DNA from: Alphaproteobacteria bacterium
GTDB lineage: Bacteria > Pseudomonadota > Alphaproteobacteria > Sphingomonadales > Rhodothalassiaceae
Assembly: GCA_003694205.1 (NCBI GenBank)
Contig: RFKS01000090.1
Location: 1-8,227 of the forward strand
Length of the DNA stretch: 8,227 nucleotides
Direction: 5' to 3'
Positions within the stretch are counted from its first letter, which is position 1; the number at the start of each line of letters is the position of its first letter. The notes below the pieces were generated by a model. It was not told where the DNA came from and made no database searches. It saw only the letters and a list, made by a program, of their open reading frames with translations. Shown piece by piece: positions 1 through 7,416 of this stretch. A program made the translations under genes and the position numbers.

Positions 1-37
1 CCACGGTGCGCGCCGGACTCCTGTGGCGTTTCTAGTT

Positions 38-841
38 TCACTCCGGGGCCGGCACCGCGCGGGCCAGAAAATCCGCGATCATGGCCGCGACCTGACCGGG
101 CACGCTCAGGAGGTTGAAATGCCCGGCACAGACGGTGCGGCCCCAGTGAACCGGGCCGGCGGCCTGCGCGCGGATGTCCTTCTCGCGGTTCTGCGGCCGG
201 GCGCCATTAACGAACAGGAGCGGGATGGGGAGCGCGGCGAGTGTCTCCCGCCCGTCATAGGCGATCATCGATCGCCACAGGGGCAGCAGTATATCCGGTC
301 TTGCCCGCGCACGGCCCGCCGCGATCTCTGCCGCGATGGCATCGGCGGGCTCGCCGGGAACGAGGAAGGCGGTCGCGAGCAGATGCTTCTGCGCTGCTGC
401 GGCCCCTTCGGTCTCGATTCGCCTTGCCGTCGCCTCGAGCGCGGCGGTCATGCGCGCATCCTTGAGGATGGGTGCGGGTTCGACGAGGATCGCCGCCGGC
501 ACCTTTGGGGCACCGAGGCGGCGGGCGAGTTCGAGCGCGAGCAGTGCGCCGAGCGAATGGCCGACGGGAATGACGGGGCCGCCGCTCCGTGGGCCGACAG
601 CCGCGGCAAGGAGATCCGCGAAAGCCGCGACCGAAGCCGCGTCTGGCGCACCGCTCTCGCCATGGCCGGGCAGATCGAGGGCAAGGACACGCCATTGCTG
701 CCCGAGCGCTGCGATCAGCGGCCGGAAGACTTGTCGCCGGCCGGCCCAGCCATGGAGAAAGAGCAGTGTCGGCGCGCCGGCCGACCCTGCCTCCTCGTAG
801 GCGAGCGTGTGGCCCAGAGCGGTCAGTCGTCGGTGTTTCAC
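38..841 (-). CDS. alpha/beta-fold hydrolase, 267 aa, GTG start
   Basis: A probable cytoplasmic serine hydrolase (esterase, thioesterase or lactonase-like); the substrate cannot be read from sequence. Visible are an oxyanion-type HGW at residues 30-32, the strand and turn LALDLPGHGES around 53-63, the nucleophile elbow G94-H-S96-L-G98, and the catalytic histidine in AGHFNLL (His241). There is no signal peptide. The usual acid after strand 7 (a G-x-x-D pattern) is not obvious: that stretch reads FVNGARPQNREKD, so the acid may be Glu220 or Asp222, or Glu121 after strand 6. The start is a GTG at 841, chosen because GAGGAG lies 6 bases upstream and the frame covers the whole fold. The gene follows the phosphotransferase by 10 bp, almost certainly as one transcript, which suggests a shared role in acyl or alcohol metabolism (inference). 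The family call is secure; the specific function is not. Confidence 0.9.
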   Translation of the reverse strand: MKHRRLTALGHTLAYEEAGSAGAPTLLFLHGWAGRRQVFRPLIAALGQQWRVLALDLPGHGESGAPDAASVAAFADLLAAAVGPRSGGPVIPVGHSLGALLALELARRLGAPKVPAAILVEPAPILKDARMTAALEATARRIETEGAAAAQKHLLATAFLVPGEPADAIAAEIAAGRARARPDILLPLWRSMIAYDGRETLAALPIPLLFVNGARPQNREKDIRAQAAGPVHWGRTVCAGHFNLLSVPGQVAAMIADFLARAVPAPE

Positions 842-847
842 GGCCCG

Positions 848-853
848 CTCCTC
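848..853 (-). promoter_or_regulatory. Shine-Dalgarno site of the hydrolase, overlapping the upstream stop codon
   Basis: On the minus strand GAGGAG sits 6 bases before the GTG start at 841. The TGA stop of the upstream kinase gene (854-852) shares two bases with it. The site decides the GTG start and implies termination-reinitiation coupling between the two genes. Confidence 0.75.
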
Positions 854-1934
854 ATCCCGCCAGATGCGCCACCTGCTGCCAGGCGAGCTCGGCCAAGGGC
901 GCGCACATTGCCCCTTGCGCTGCGGCGTGGGGATTGGAGGCGGTGCCGCGCTTCACCCGCCCGAGAATGCCATGCAGGATGCCGGCGAGGCGGAACATGT
1001 TGAAGGCGATATAGAAATCGAGCTCCTCGCGGGGCAGGGGGTCGCGCCCGGTGCGCTCGCAATAACGCCGCATATAGGCACCTTCCGACGGGATCCCGAG
1101 CGCTTCGAGATCGGCACCGGCGAGACCGGTGAAGCCGGTGGGCGGCATCCTGTACATCATCAGGTGATAGGCGAAATCGGCGAGCGGATGACCGAGGGTG
1201 GAGAGCTCCCAGTCGAGCACCGCGACGACCCGTGGCGCGTCGGCGGCGAAGATGAGATTGTCGATGCGGAAATCGCCATGGACGATGGCGCTGGCATCGT
1301 CCGGTGGAATATGTGCCGGTAGCCAGTCGATCAGGCGCTCCATGGCCTTCACCCGGCCGGCGATTTCCACCTCTTGCGCATATTGCTTCGACCAGCGTGC
1401 GATCTGGCGCGCGAAATAGTTCCCCGGCCGGCCAAAGTCGTCGAGGCCGAGTGCTGTGGGATCGAGGCGGTGCAGCGCTGCAATGGTGGCGTTCATGGCA
1501 TCGTAGATCGCGGCGCGCTCGGCCTTCGCCACGCCGGGAACGGCCGCCTCCCAGAAAATGCGCCCCTCTACATGGTCCATGACGTAGAAGGGGGTGCCGA
1601 TGACGTCCGGGTCCTCGCACAGGAGGCGAGGCCGCGCCACCGGCACCGAGGCCTCCTCGTGAAGAGCCGAGATGACACGGTATTCGCGCTCGATCGCATG
1701 CGCGGACTTGAGCAGTTTGCCGGGTGGCTTGCGGCGCAGCACCCAGGCGTGCCCGGCACTGTCGCTGAGCAGATAGGTCGGGTTCGACTGCCCGCCCCGG
1801 AACTGCCGCACGAACAACGGCGGCGCGACATCGGGAAGATGCACCATGAGGTAGTCGGCGAACGCCGCCTCGTCGAAGCGGTGCTGCGGTCGCACTGCCA
1901 TGGTGCCCGAGAACTGTTGTTGTCGACCGGACAT
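852..1934 (-). CDS. phosphotransferase family protein (APH / choline-kinase fold, ACAD10-like), 360 aa
   Basis: A kinase-fold protein of the aminoglycoside phosphotransferase superfamily. It most resembles the bacterial branch found near acyl-CoA dehydrogenases and related to the N-terminal part of ACAD10/11, whose members are thought to phosphorylate hydroxy-acyl substrates rather than antibiotics. Visible motifs are a nucleotide-binding loop RGGQSNPTYLL (46-56), a basic strand WVLRRKPPG with candidate ATP-binding Lys69 (64-72), a helix with Glu82/Glu84 (IEREYRV), the catalytic loop HGDFRIDN (His219, Asp221, Asn226) and the metal-binding DWE (Asp241). LSTLGHPLADFAY follows and is typical of this subgroup. 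All key kinase residues are present and the length is normal. The ATG at 1934 gives full N-terminal coverage but has only a weak GGCGGGG-type ribosome site; Met12 is an alternative with no better site. It is the first gene of an operon with the alpha/beta hydrolase. No acyl-CoA dehydrogenase gene lies within this window. Confidence 0.93.
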   Translation of the reverse strand: MSGRQQQFSGTMAVRPQHRFDEAAFADYLMVHLPDVAPPLFVRQFRGGQSNPTYLLSDSAGHAWVLRRKPPGKLLKSAHAIEREYRVISALHEEASVPVARPRLLCEDPDVIGTPFYVMDHVEGRIFWEAAVPGVAKAERAAIYDAMNATIAALHRLDPTALGLDDFGRPGNYFARQIARWSKQYAQEVEIAGRVKAMERLIDWLPAHIPPDDASAIVHGDFRIDNLIFAADAPRVVAVLDWELSTLGHPLADFAYHLMMYRMPPTGFTGLAGADLEALGIPSEGAYMRRYCERTGRDPLPREELDFYIAFNMFRLAGILHGILGRVKRGTASNPHAAAQGAMCAPLAELAWQQVAHLAG

Positions 1935-1970
1935 GTCTCGCCCCGCCTTGCCGTCGTGATGAGCCGCGCC

Positions 1971-1979
1971 AGCCTAACA
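1971..1979 (-). promoter_or_regulatory. possible extended -10 element for the kinase-hydrolase operon
   Basis: On the minus strand TGTTAGGCT fits an extended -10 (TG-N-TANNNT). It would place the transcript start about 30 bases before the ATG at 1934. No convincing -35 is visible in the G+C-rich bases upstream, so this is a weak candidate resting on pattern match alone. Confidence 0.25.
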
Positions 1980-2058
1980 GGGGGAGCGGTGCAGCGGTAG
2001 TCGCGCGATGATGAACACGGCCGACCTTTGCAGCCTCGCCGGGGCGGGGTAGAGAAAA

Positions 2059-2073
2059 AGGGAACGGCTCCCT
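2059..2073. other. short inverted repeat abutting the patatin gene's ribosome site
   Basis: AGGGA at 2059-2063 and TCCCT at 2069-2073 form a 5-bp perfect stem with loop ACGGC. On the plus strand the stem ends exactly where GAGGAG begins, so folding could affect translation of the patatin gene. On the minus strand the stem is followed by a run of five T (complement of 2055-2059) and looks like a weak intrinsic terminator, which could stop antisense reads from the patatin region entering the kinase operon. The stem is short, so either role is tentative. Confidence 0.35.
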
Positions 2074-2079
2074 GAGGAG
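2074..2079 (+). promoter_or_regulatory. Shine-Dalgarno-like site of the patatin gene, unusually far from the start
   Basis: GAGGAG is followed by 14 bases before the GTG at 2094, longer than the usual 5-9. An in-frame TGA at 2073-2075 means no start exists further upstream. A GTG at 2142 (codon 17) is the alternative but has only a weak purine-rich stretch before it. Confidence 0.45.
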
Positions 2080-2093
2080 AGGCCCGTATCGCG

Positions 2094-4523
2094 GTGGACG
2101 AGAGCGCATCCGAAGAGAGGCAGACGCAGGCGCCGGTCACGGTGGCGCACGAGCGCGAGCTGCGGCTGGCGCTGGTCTGTTATGGCGGGGTCTCGCTTGC
2201 CGTCTACATGCACGGGATCACGCGTGAGATCCTGAAGCTCGTGCGCGCCTCACGTGCCTATCACGCCATCACCGACGAGGCGTCGCGGGCGACGGCCCGC
2301 TATGACAGCGCGGTACCGCACCGTGGCGAGCGCGACAGCGAGGACATCTATTTCGCGCTTCTCCAGGCGATCGGCGGCTCGGTCTCGCTGCGCGTCGTCG
2401 TCGATGTCGTGGCCGGCGCTTCGGCGGGCGGCATCAATGCGATCATGCTGGCGCGGGCGCTGGCCCATGATCTCAGTCTCGACCACCATCGCGATTTCTG
2501 GCTCGACCTTGCCGACGTTACCGAGCTTCTCGCCCCGGAGGCGCGCGCCGGGCGTATGTCCAAGCCCTATATGCGCCCCTTCTTCTGGCTGATGGCCCGC
2601 TGGCAGCGACGTCGCGCCGAACGGCTCGGTGCCGCGGGCGAGGATCCCGAGGTGCTCGAGAAGCTGTCGCTCTTCATGCGTTCGCGCTGGTTCGAGCCGC
2701 CCTTTTCCGGGCAACGGATGAGCGAGATGATGCTCGATGCCCTGCTCGCGCTCGGAGAGGAAAGCGGCGAGCAGCGCTCGCTCGTGCCGCATGGTCTGCC
2801 GCTCGAGCTCTTTGTCACGGCGACCGATTTCTGGGGCCACCGACAGGCGATCCGCCTCCACGATCCGCCACAAATCGAGGAGCGCGAGCATCGTCTCGTT
2901 TTCCGTTTCCACCATGTCCGCCATTTGAGCGGCGAATGCGACAGCCGGCTCGGCGCTGAAGACATCGCTTCGCTCGCCTTCGCCGCGCGGGCGACGAGTA
3001 GCTATCCCGGCGCCTTTCCGCCGGCGCGCCTTGCCGAGATGGATGTCATCTGTGCCACGCGCGGCGTACGCTGGGAGTCGCGCGACCGCTTCGTCGCCGA
3101 ACAGTTCCGGGAGCTGCGCGAGGCCGGAGAGGATCCCGAGGACGCCGCCTTCATCGATGGCAGCGTGCTCATGAACAAGCCGATCTCGGTGGCACTCGAG
3201 GCGGTGCAATGCCATGTCGCACACCGCGAGGTCGACCGCCGGCTCGTCTATCTCGAGCCCAATCCGGAAACGCGGCGTGCGACACCACATGAAGTGCCGG
3301 GATTCTTCAAGACCATAAAAGGTGCGCTGTCGGACATTCCGCGCAATCAGCCGATCCGTGATGATCTGGAATGGCTGTCTGATTTCAACGAGCAGGTCCG
3401 CCTGCGGCGGCAGGTCGTCGAGGCGGTGAAGCCGAATGTCATGCGCCTGATTGCGGCGACGCTGGGCGAGCGTCTCGGTGCGCCGCCCGACGCCGAACGA
3501 CTTGCCCGCTGGCGCGAGGCGGCGAACGAGCAAGCCGCTGCCGATGCCGCCTATGCCTATGACGGCTATGCCCGGCTCAAGGTCGTGTCCGCTCTCGAGG
3601 AACTGGCGTCCCTCCTGCGTCGCCGTGGTGGCCTGCGCGACCGCCGCGAGGCCGAGCGCCTCGTTACCCTGTGGGCGAAGCGGCAGGGCATCCGCTCCAT
3701 CTCCGATCCGGCGATCGAGGCGCAGACTGCGGAAAAGGCCGCCTGGGTCGTCTTCCTGCGCCATTTCGACATTCGCTATCGTCAGCGGCGGCTGCGGTTT
3801 CTCATCCGGCGCCTCAACGAGCTCTATCAGGAGCCCGATGCGGCCACGGCGCCCGAGGGTCGGGCCTGGATCGACCGCATCAAGGCGCTGATGTACGAAC
3901 AAAGCGAGGGGTTGGCACGGCTCGCCGATGGACACGGACTTGCGAAACCGTCCGACCCGGACAGGCCGATGGACGCGCTCGGCATCGCAAGCTTTTTTGA
4001 AAAGCTGGCCGAGACGATGGATCTGCCGGCGGCCGATGCCGCCCTCGACCGGCTTGTCGCCGAGTGCTGCGATCGCTGCCCCGGCGAGGGGCTCGCGCGC
4101 GAGCTCATCGTTACCTATCTCGGTTTTGCCTTCTATGACGTCGTTACCTTTCCCATGGCCCAGCGGCGCGATCTCGAGACGCTCGAGGAGATCAAGGTGG
4201 ACCGCATTTCGGTCAATGACGCCAATACCCTGCGCAAGGGCAGCGCGCGGCAAATCCTGAAGGGCGTCGAGTTCGGCAATTTTGGCGCCTTCTTCTCGCG
4301 CCGCTTCCGCGAAAACGACTATCTGTGGGGGCGGCTCACCGGCGCCGAGCGCCTGGTTGACATCGTCGTCAGTGCGGTGCCGGAGGCGGTGCGCACGGGC
4401 CGCGTCGACCCGGTCGCGATCAAGAAGCGACTCTTTCTCGCCATTCTCGAGGCAGAGACGCCGCATCTGCCGGCCGTCGCCGGCATGATCGCCGATCTGC
4501 GCCGCGACGCCGAGCGCCTTTGA
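2094..4523 (+). CDS. patatin-related protein with C-terminal DUF3376-type region, 809 aa, GTG start
   Basis: A large bacterial patatin-like protein, expected to be a lipid acyl hydrolase (phospholipase A-like) with a Ser-Asp dyad. The N-terminal half carries the glycine-rich oxyanion loop YGGVSLAVYMHG (30-41), the nucleophile elbow G108-A-S110-A-G112-G, and the catalytic Asp355 in FIDGSVLMNKP, where DGS replaces the common DGG/DGA. The C-terminal half has no catalytic motif I know. It contains FDIRYRQRRLRFLIRRLNELY (from 558), a segment near 675-685 reading GFAFYDVVTFP, and ENDYLWGRL (740-748), all typical of DUF3376-bearing patatin-related proteins of about 800 residues. There is no signal peptide and no clear membrane span, so a cytosolic or peripheral location is likely. 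The start is the first in-frame candidate after a stop; codon 17 (GTG at 2142) is possible. It is divergent from the kinase gene and ends 4 bp from the purD stop. Catalytic residues look intact; the biological substrate is unknown. Confidence 0.93.
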   Translation: MDESASEERQTQAPVTVAHERELRLALVCYGGVSLAVYMHGITREILKLVRASRAYHAITDEASRATARYDSAVPHRGERDSEDIYFALLQAIGGSVSLRVVVDVVAGASAGGINAIMLARALAHDLSLDHHRDFWLDLADVTELLAPEARAGRMSKPYMRPFFWLMARWQRRRAERLGAAGEDPEVLEKLSLFMRSRWFEPPFSGQRMSEMMLDALLALGEESGEQRSLVPHGLPLELFVTATDFWGHRQAIRLHDPPQIEEREHRLVFRFHHVRHLSGECDSRLGAEDIASLAFAARATSSYPGAFPPARLAEMDVICATRGVRWESRDRFVAEQFRELREAGEDPEDAAFIDGSVLMNKPISVALEAVQCHVAHREVDRRLVYLEPNPETRRATPHEVPGFFKTIKGALSDIPRNQPIRDDLEWLSDFNEQVRLRRQVVEAVKPNVMRLIAATLGERLGAPPDAERLARWREAANEQAAADAAYAYDGYARLKVVSALEELASLLRRRGGLRDRREAERLVTLWAKRQGIRSISDPAIEAQTAEKAAWVVFLRHFDIRYRQRRLRFLIRRLNELYQEPDAATAPEGRAWIDRIKALMYEQSEGLARLADGHGLAKPSDPDRPMDALGIASFFEKLAETMDLPAADAALDRLVAECCDRCPGEGLARELIVTYLGFAFYDVVTFPMAQRRDLETLEEIKVDRISVNDANTLRKGSARQILKGVEFGNFGAFFSRRFRENDYLWGRLTGAERLVDIVVSAVPEAVRTGRVDPVAIKKRLFLAILEAETPHLPAVAGMIADLRRDAERL

Positions 4524-4527
4524 GGGC

Positions 4528-5808
4528 TTATCCCGTCCCGCGCCCGAGCGCCCGCCAGCCGATGTCGCGGCGGCAGAAGCCCTCGGGCCAGTCGATGCGG
4601 TCGATAGCCTCGTAAACGCGCGCCCGCGCCGCGGCAACGGTGGGCGCCCGGGCGGTGACATTGAGCACCCGCCCGCCGGCGGCCCGGAGCGTGCCGTCCG
4701 GATCGCGCGTCGTGCCGGCGTGAAAGACGACGAGATCGGGCTCTGCCTCGAGCGCCGCAAGCCCGCGGATGACGCTGCCCTTCTCGTATTGGCCCGGATA
4801 GCCCTTTGCCGCCATGACCACGGTCAGCGCCACATCGTCACGCCAGGCGAGCGAGACACCGTCGAGACGGCCACCAGCGGTCGCCGCCAGGGCGGGGACG
4901 ATGTCGCTCGCGAGCCGCATCATCAGGACCTGGCATTCGGGATCGCCGAAGCGGACATTGTATTCGATGAGCTTCGGCCCCTGGGGTGTGATCATGAGCC
5001 CGGCATAAAGGACGCCGCGATAGGGTGTCCCGGCCGTGGCGAGCGCCCGCGCGGTGGGCCGCATGATCTCGTCCATAACCCGGCTCGCCATCGCGGCATC
5101 GAGCACCGGGGCAGGGGAATAGGCGCCCATGCCGCCGGTATTGGGCCCCTTGTCTCCGTCATAGGCGCGCTTGTGATCTTGTGCTCCGACGAGGGGCAGC
5201 ACCTCCTCGCCGGCGACCAGGGCAAAAAAGCTCGCCTCCTCGCCGGCGAGGAATTCCTCGATGACGAGGCTCTCTCCGGCAGCACCGAAGCGGCCACCGA
5301 GCATGTCGTCGATGGCGGTATCGGCCTCGGCCAGCGTTTCGGCGATGACCACGCCCTTGCCAGCGGCAAGCCCGTCCGCCTTGATCACGATCGGAAGCGC
5401 GTGGGCCCGGACGAAGGCCTTCGCCGCGGCGGCATCGGCAAATCGCTCATAAGCGGCGGTGGGAATGTTGTGACGGGCGCAAAGATCCTTGGTGAATCCT
5501 TTCGAGCCCTCGAGCCGCGCCGCCGCCGCGGAAGGACCGAAAACGGGTATGCCGGCAGCATCAAGGGCGTCAGCAAGACCGCCGACGAGGGGCGCCTCGG
5601 GTCCGACGACGACGAGATCGATCGCTGCCCTGTCGCAGAAATCGATCACCGCGCGGTGGTCGTCGGGGTCGAGCGCGACGCAATCGGCGTGCACCGCAAT
5701 CCCGGCATTGCCCGGCGCTGCATAGAGCCGGCCGAGGCCCGGTGACTGCGCCATCTTCCAGGCGAGAGCGTGTTCGCGGCCGCCACCACCGATGAGCAGG
5801 ATGTTCAT
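4528..5808 (-). CDS. purD: phosphoribosylamine-glycine ligase (GAR synthetase), 426 aa
   Basis: Joins 5-phosphoribosylamine and glycine with ATP to make glycinamide ribonucleotide, the second step of de novo purine synthesis, in the cytosol. The N domain starts [18 protein letters not shown] with the glycine-rich loop at 7-10, followed by [13 protein letters not shown] (66-78). The ATP-grasp region shows GSKGFTK (101-107), [14 protein letters not shown] (141-154), [22 protein letters not shown] (211-232) and metal/ATP-binding [10 protein letters not shown] (282-291). The C-terminal domain ends in the family signature [11 protein letters not shown]. Length matches the usual 420-430. The ATG at 5808 is chosen because [10 protein letters not shown] is the normal PurD N-terminus and GGAAAGG lies just upstream; the open frame continues to 5916, but those 36 residues have no family character. 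It is divergent from xseA, an arrangement I recall from alphaproteobacteria, and convergent with the patatin gene. Confidence 0.97.
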   Translation of the reverse strand: MNILLIGGGGREHALAWKMAQSPGLGRLYAAPGNAGIAVHADCVALDPDDHRAVIDFCDRAAIDLVVVGPEAPLVGGLADALDAAGIPVFGPSAAAARLEGSKGFTKDLCARHNIPTAAYERFADAAAAKAFVRAHALPIVIKADGLAAGKGVVIAETLAEADTAIDDMLGGRFGAAGESLVIEEFLAGEEASFFALVAGEEVLPLVGAQDHKRAYDGDKGPNTGGMGAYSPAPVLDAAMASRVMDEIMRPTARALATAGTPYRGVLYAGLMITPQGPKLIEYNVRFGDPECQVLMMRLASDIVPALAATAGGRLDGVSLAWRDDVALTVVMAAKGYPGQYEKGSVIRGLAALEAEPDLVVFHAGTTRDPDGTLRAAGGRVLNVTARAPTVAAARARVYEAIDRIDWPEGFCRRDIGWRALGRGTG

Positions 5809-5955
5809 GGCCCTTTCCGTTCTGCGTCCGAGCAACGAGACCGCTTTTAGAGCAGTTGGTGCCGGGCGTGAACCCGTGTTCCGGAGGCGGTCCGCCCTGC
5901 AAGATCGGAGCAGCACGGCGTTGATCGCCGGGCGTTCGCACGGCTATGAAGAGGC
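5809..5955. promoter_or_regulatory. divergent purD-xseA promoter region
   Basis: The 147 bases hold no gene and must contain both promoters. For xseA, TTGATC (5921-5926) and TATGAA (5945-5950) are separated by 18 bases; this would start RNA almost on the xseA ATG. For purD, TTCACG and TCTAAA on the minus strand (5872-5867 and 5851-5846) are 15 bases apart, a poor match. A small inverted repeat, CGGCG-N5-CGCCG at 5917-5931, overlaps the candidate xseA -35. No purine riboswitch or PurR-like palindrome was recognised. Confidence 0.4.
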
Positions 5956-7374
5956 ATGGTGACGTCGCCGGGCAATATCCACGAATACACCGTCTCCGAA
6001 CTTTCCTTTGCGCTCAAGCGCACGGTGGAGGGCGAGTATGCGCTGGTCCGCGTGCGCGGCGAGCTGTCCGGGGTCAAGCGCCATAGTTCGGGGCACCTCT
6101 ATTGCACGCTCAAGGACGAGAAGGCGGCGCTCGACGGGGTCTGCTGGCGCTCCATCGCGGCGCGGCTTCCCTTCAAGCCCGAGGACGGGCTCGAGGTGGT
6201 GGCGACGGGCAAGCTCTCGACCTATCCCGCGCGCTCGAAATACCAGCTCGTCATCGAGCAGATGGAGCCCGCCGGGGCCGGCGCCCTGATGGCCCTTCTC
6301 GAGGAACGCAAGAAGAAGCTCGCGGCGGAAGGGCTGTTCGATCCGGCGCGCAAGCGGCCGCTGCCCTTTTTGCCCGAGGTGATCGGCGTCGTGACCTCGC
6401 CGACGGGGGCGGTGATTCGCGATATCCTGCACCGGCTCGCCGACCGCTTTCCGCGCCATGTGCTTCTCTGGCCAGTGCCGGTGCAGGGCGAGGGCGCGGC
6501 GGAGAAGATCGCCGCCGCCATCGCCGGCTTCAACCGGCTCGCCGATGAGGAACGGATTCCGCGCCCCGATGTCATGATCGTCGCTCGTGGCGGGGGCTCG
6601 ATTGAGGACCTCTGGGCCTTCAACGAAGAAGTCGTCGTGCGTGCCGTGGCGGACAGCCGCATCCCGGTGATCTCTGCAGTCGGGCACGAGACCGATACCA
6701 CGCTCATCGATCATGCCGCCGACCGCCGCGCGCCGACACCGACGGCGGCGGCCGAGATCGCGGTACCGGTGCGCGGCGAGCTGCTCGCGCGGCTCGCCGA
6801 ACTCGATTCGCGCCGGCTCAATGCTTGGGCCCGGCTGAGCGAGCGACGCCGCGAACGGGTCGCGCATCTCGCCCGCGCCTTGCCACGGCCACGCGATCTC
6901 GTCGGTCTCGCGCGGCAGCGGCTCGACGATCTCGGCACCCGCCTGCCGCAGGCGCTGCGCGCCCATGTCCGTGCCGAGGAGAGCCGGCTCTTGCGCCTGA
7001 GCGGGGCGCTCACGCCACATCGGCTGCGCCAGCATGTCCTCTTCGAGCGGCGGCGTGCGGGCGATCTCGCACGACGTCTCACGCCCGCCATGCGGCAACG
7101 CCTTGCCGATTCGCGCGGTCGCGTCGAGGCTGCCGGGCGGCTTCTCGAATCGATGAGTTATCGCGCCGTTCTCGCCCGCGGCTATGCCGTTCTGCGCGAC
7201 GATGCGGGCCAGCCGGTGACCCGTGCGGCAGCGCTCACCGCGGGCATGCATGTGACGGCCGAGCTTGTCGACGGGCGCAAGGGGCTCGTCGTCGAGGGGA
7301 CGCCGGGAGCGCGACCGCCGCGCCGTCGTGACACGCGCGCGGCCGAGGCGCCGAAGCAGCAGCGACTCTTCTGA
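5956..7374 (+). CDS. xseA: exodeoxyribonuclease VII large subunit, 472 aa
   Basis: The catalytic subunit of exonuclease VII, which with several XseB small subunits digests single-stranded DNA from both ends and takes part in repair. An N-terminal OB-fold spans about 9-102 (EYTVSELSFALK, VRVRGELSG, SSGHLYCTLKDE). The catalytic domain follows from about 130 with GVVTSPTGAVIRDI (144-157), ARGGGSIEDLWAFNEE (210-225) and SAVGHETDTTLIDHAADRRAPTPT (240-263). Asp156, Arg211, His244 and Asp247 line up with residues reported as essential in the E. coli protein (from memory). An Arg/Leu/Ala-rich helical stretch, about 275-400, is the expected coiled-coil arm, and MSYRAVLARGYAVL (400-413) begins the C-terminal domain. 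The final 20 residues are basic and low-complexity. The start is ATG 5956; GTG 5959 is also possible since GAAGAGG ends only one base before the ATG. No xseB lies in the window. Confidence 0.97.
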   Translation: MVTSPGNIHEYTVSELSFALKRTVEGEYALVRVRGELSGVKRHSSGHLYCTLKDEKAALDGVCWRSIAARLPFKPEDGLEVVATGKLSTYPARSKYQLVIEQMEPAGAGALMALLEERKKKLAAEGLFDPARKRPLPFLPEVIGVVTSPTGAVIRDILHRLADRFPRHVLLWPVPVQGEGAAEKIAAAIAGFNRLADEERIPRPDVMIVARGGGSIEDLWAFNEEVVVRAVADSRIPVISAVGHETDTTLIDHAADRRAPTPTAAAEIAVPVRGELLARLAELDSRRLNAWARLSERRRERVAHLARALPRPRDLVGLARQRLDDLGTRLPQALRAHVRAEESRLLRLSGALTPHRLRQHVLFERRRAGDLARRLTPAMRQRLADSRGRVEAAGRLLESMSYRAVLARGYAVLRDDAGQPVTRAAALTAGMHVTAELVDGRKGLVVEGTPGARPPRRRDTRAAEAPKQQRLF

Positions 7375-7392
7375 TCAGGACGGACATGCGAC

Positions 7393-7416
7393 CATTTGAC
7401 GCCATGGCGTCAAATG
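7393..7416. promoter_or_regulatory. perfect 24-bp palindrome, probable operator
   Basis: CATTTGACGCCA at 7393-7404 is followed directly by its exact reverse complement at 7405-7416. It contains the candidate -35 hexamer and most of the spacer of the promoter for the downstream membrane-protein operon, the classic place for a dimeric repressor to bind. It begins 18 bases after the xseA stop. As RNA it could fold, but no U-run follows, so an xseA terminator is less likely. No regulator gene lies beside it and I cannot name the regulator family from the half-site. Confidence 0.75.

Noticed and set aside
23..1003. A 326-codon plus-strand frame over the hydrolase and kinase genes
   Set aside because: No family character; both minus-strand genes beneath it carry complete motifs and ribosome sites.
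838..2109. A 423-codon minus-strand frame overlapping the kinase in another frame
   Set aside because: Low-complexity Arg/Ala/Pro sequence without motifs, while the alternative frame has the full kinase motif set.
2250..4760. An 836-codon open frame on the minus strand opposite the patatin gene
   Set aside because: It runs antisense to a well-supported protein, shows no domain, is rich in Arg/Ala/Gly as expected for a shadow in high-G+C DNA, and also overlaps the end of purD.
4720..5745. A 341-codon plus-strand frame opposite purD
   Set aside because: A shadow of purD; no start context or family features.
5855..5885. A tRNA-like T-arm on the minus strand (GGGTTCACGCCC followed by GCACCA)
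   Set aside because: The loop is the wrong size, and no acceptor stem, D-arm or anticodon arm can be folded around it.
5809..5916. A 36-residue N-terminal extension of PurD
   Set aside because: PurD normally begins at [10 protein letters not shown]; the extension has no family similarity and a good ribosome site precedes the internal ATG at 5808.
5944..7251. A 435-codon open frame on the minus strand opposite xseA
   Set aside because: Antisense to a gene with full catalytic motifs; composition is that of a shadow frame and no motif is recognisable.
7393..7416. The palindrome as a terminator for xseA
   Set aside because: A stem could form but the following bases are CTAGTCT, not a U-run, and the dyad coincides with promoter elements, so an operator explains it better.
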